Origin: SFTH01 sp051878085
Lineage (GTDB): Bacteria > Bacillota > Clostridia > Christensenellales > Aristaeellaceae
DNA length: 22,405 bases
Direction of reading: 5' to 3'
Assembly: GCA_051878085.1 (NCBI GenBank)
Contig: JBJEJN010000023.1
Location: 1-22,405, forward strand
Shown here: piece by piece, positions 22,169-22,405 of the stretch
How positions within the stretch are numbered: position 1 is the first letter of the stretch
Layout: every line of letters starts with the position of its first letter
Program-made: the position numbers and the translations under genes
Notes under the pieces: generated by a model
Seen by the model: only the letters and a program-made list of their open reading frames with translations
The model's database searches: none
Told to the model about the DNA's origin: nothing

Positions 22169-22405
22169 TCAGCTGACCAGCTCCTTGGCCTTGATGGCTG
22201 CGGAGGCCGCGTCCTCGGTGTAGGCGTCCGCGCCGATTTCATCGGCAAAGGCCTGGGTGATGGGTGCGCCGCCGACCATGATCTTGATGTTCGGACGGAA
22301 ATCCTGCTGGTTGAGCAGGGCAACCGCATCGCGCAGGGAGGGCATGGTGGTGGTGAGCAGCGCGGACAGGCCGACGATCTTCACATCGGGATTCTCGCGC
22401 ACGGC
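22169..22405 (-). CDS. Corrinoid (B12-binding) methyltransferase protein, C-terminal part only
   Basis: Only the last ~78 codons are in the window; the frame continues past the right edge, so the start is not seen. The sequence KIVGLSALLTTTMPSLRDAV, then KIMVGGAPITQAFADEIGAD and AYTEDAASAAIKAKELV, is the C-terminal half of the Rossmann-type cobalamin-binding domain of MtbC/MttC-like corrinoid proteins. These carry methyl groups between a substrate-specific methyltransferase (for methylamines, glycine betaine or similar) and a folate or CoM acceptor. The His ligand motif DxHxxG would lie outside the window. The substrate cannot be told without the neighbouring methyltransferase. Confidence 0.9.
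   Translation of the reverse strand, partial: AVRENPDVKIVGLSALLTTTMPSLRDAVALLNQQDFRPNIKIMVGGAPITQAFADEIGADAYTEDAASAAIKAKELVS

Overview
The window reads as chromosomal DNA of a G+C-rich, low-complexity-free Bacillota (Clostridia-type) anaerobe, probably gut or rumen associated. This is inferred from the strong GGAGG-type ribosome binding sites, sigma-A promoters, a glycine riboswitch, a BspA-like leucine-rich repeat surface protein, a GH38 mannosidase and the C-terminus of a methyltransferase corrinoid protein. No tRNA, rRNA, CRISPR array, transposase or phage gene was recognised. The window edges cut a gene on each side.

Layout. (1) 1-2046, plus strand: a 5'-truncated GH38 alpha-mannosidase, ended by a strong two-way terminator (2054-2114). 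(2) 2159-10401, minus strand: a six-gene block. In transcription order it holds a degenerate receiver-domain protein, two small secreted proteins (one with a peptidoglycan-binding domain), a 1216-residue secreted BspA-like LRR protein, a two-zinc-ribbon membrane protein and an SPFH protein with four zinc ribbons. The last two resemble part of the Bacillus ydjFGHI membrane-stress (PspA) network. (3) 10544-14214, plus strand, divergent from block 2: an operon of a 7TM pseudo-histidine kinase, a membrane histidine kinase and a NarL/LuxR response regulator, with ATGA overlaps at both junctions. (4) 14234-17407, plus strand: an XRE/zinc-ribbon regulator, then a macro-domain protein, a von Willebrand A protein and an ADP-ribosylglycohydrolase, which look like an ADP-ribose processing module. 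(5) 17493-19246: a tandem glycine riboswitch with two terminator hairpins, controlling an AGCS sodium:alanine/glycine symporter. (6) 19486-20733, minus: a glycerate 2-kinase. (7) 20912-21999, minus: two overlapping cysteine-rich genes of unknown function. (8) 22169-22405, minus: the end of a corrinoid (B12-binding) protein.

How the parts may work together. The signalling locus is the most unusual part. An apparently intact kinase and response regulator are co-transcribed with a 7TM kinase look-alike whose phospho-acceptor histidine position is tyrosine. Divergently, a receiver look-alike lacking every phosphotransfer residue heads a block of secreted proteins. A natural reading is a cell-envelope sensing circuit that uses catalytically dead partners as sensor and output, but this is inference. 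The macro/vWA/ADP-ribosylglycohydrolase genes carry two different ADP-ribose-directed folds in one cluster. The riboswitch hairpins are arranged so that the end of the aptamer can pair with the 5' arm of either terminator, which would give glycine-repressed uptake. Glycerate kinase next to a glycine transporter may reflect a shared glycine/serine/glycerate route, but the two genes are convergent and not one operon.
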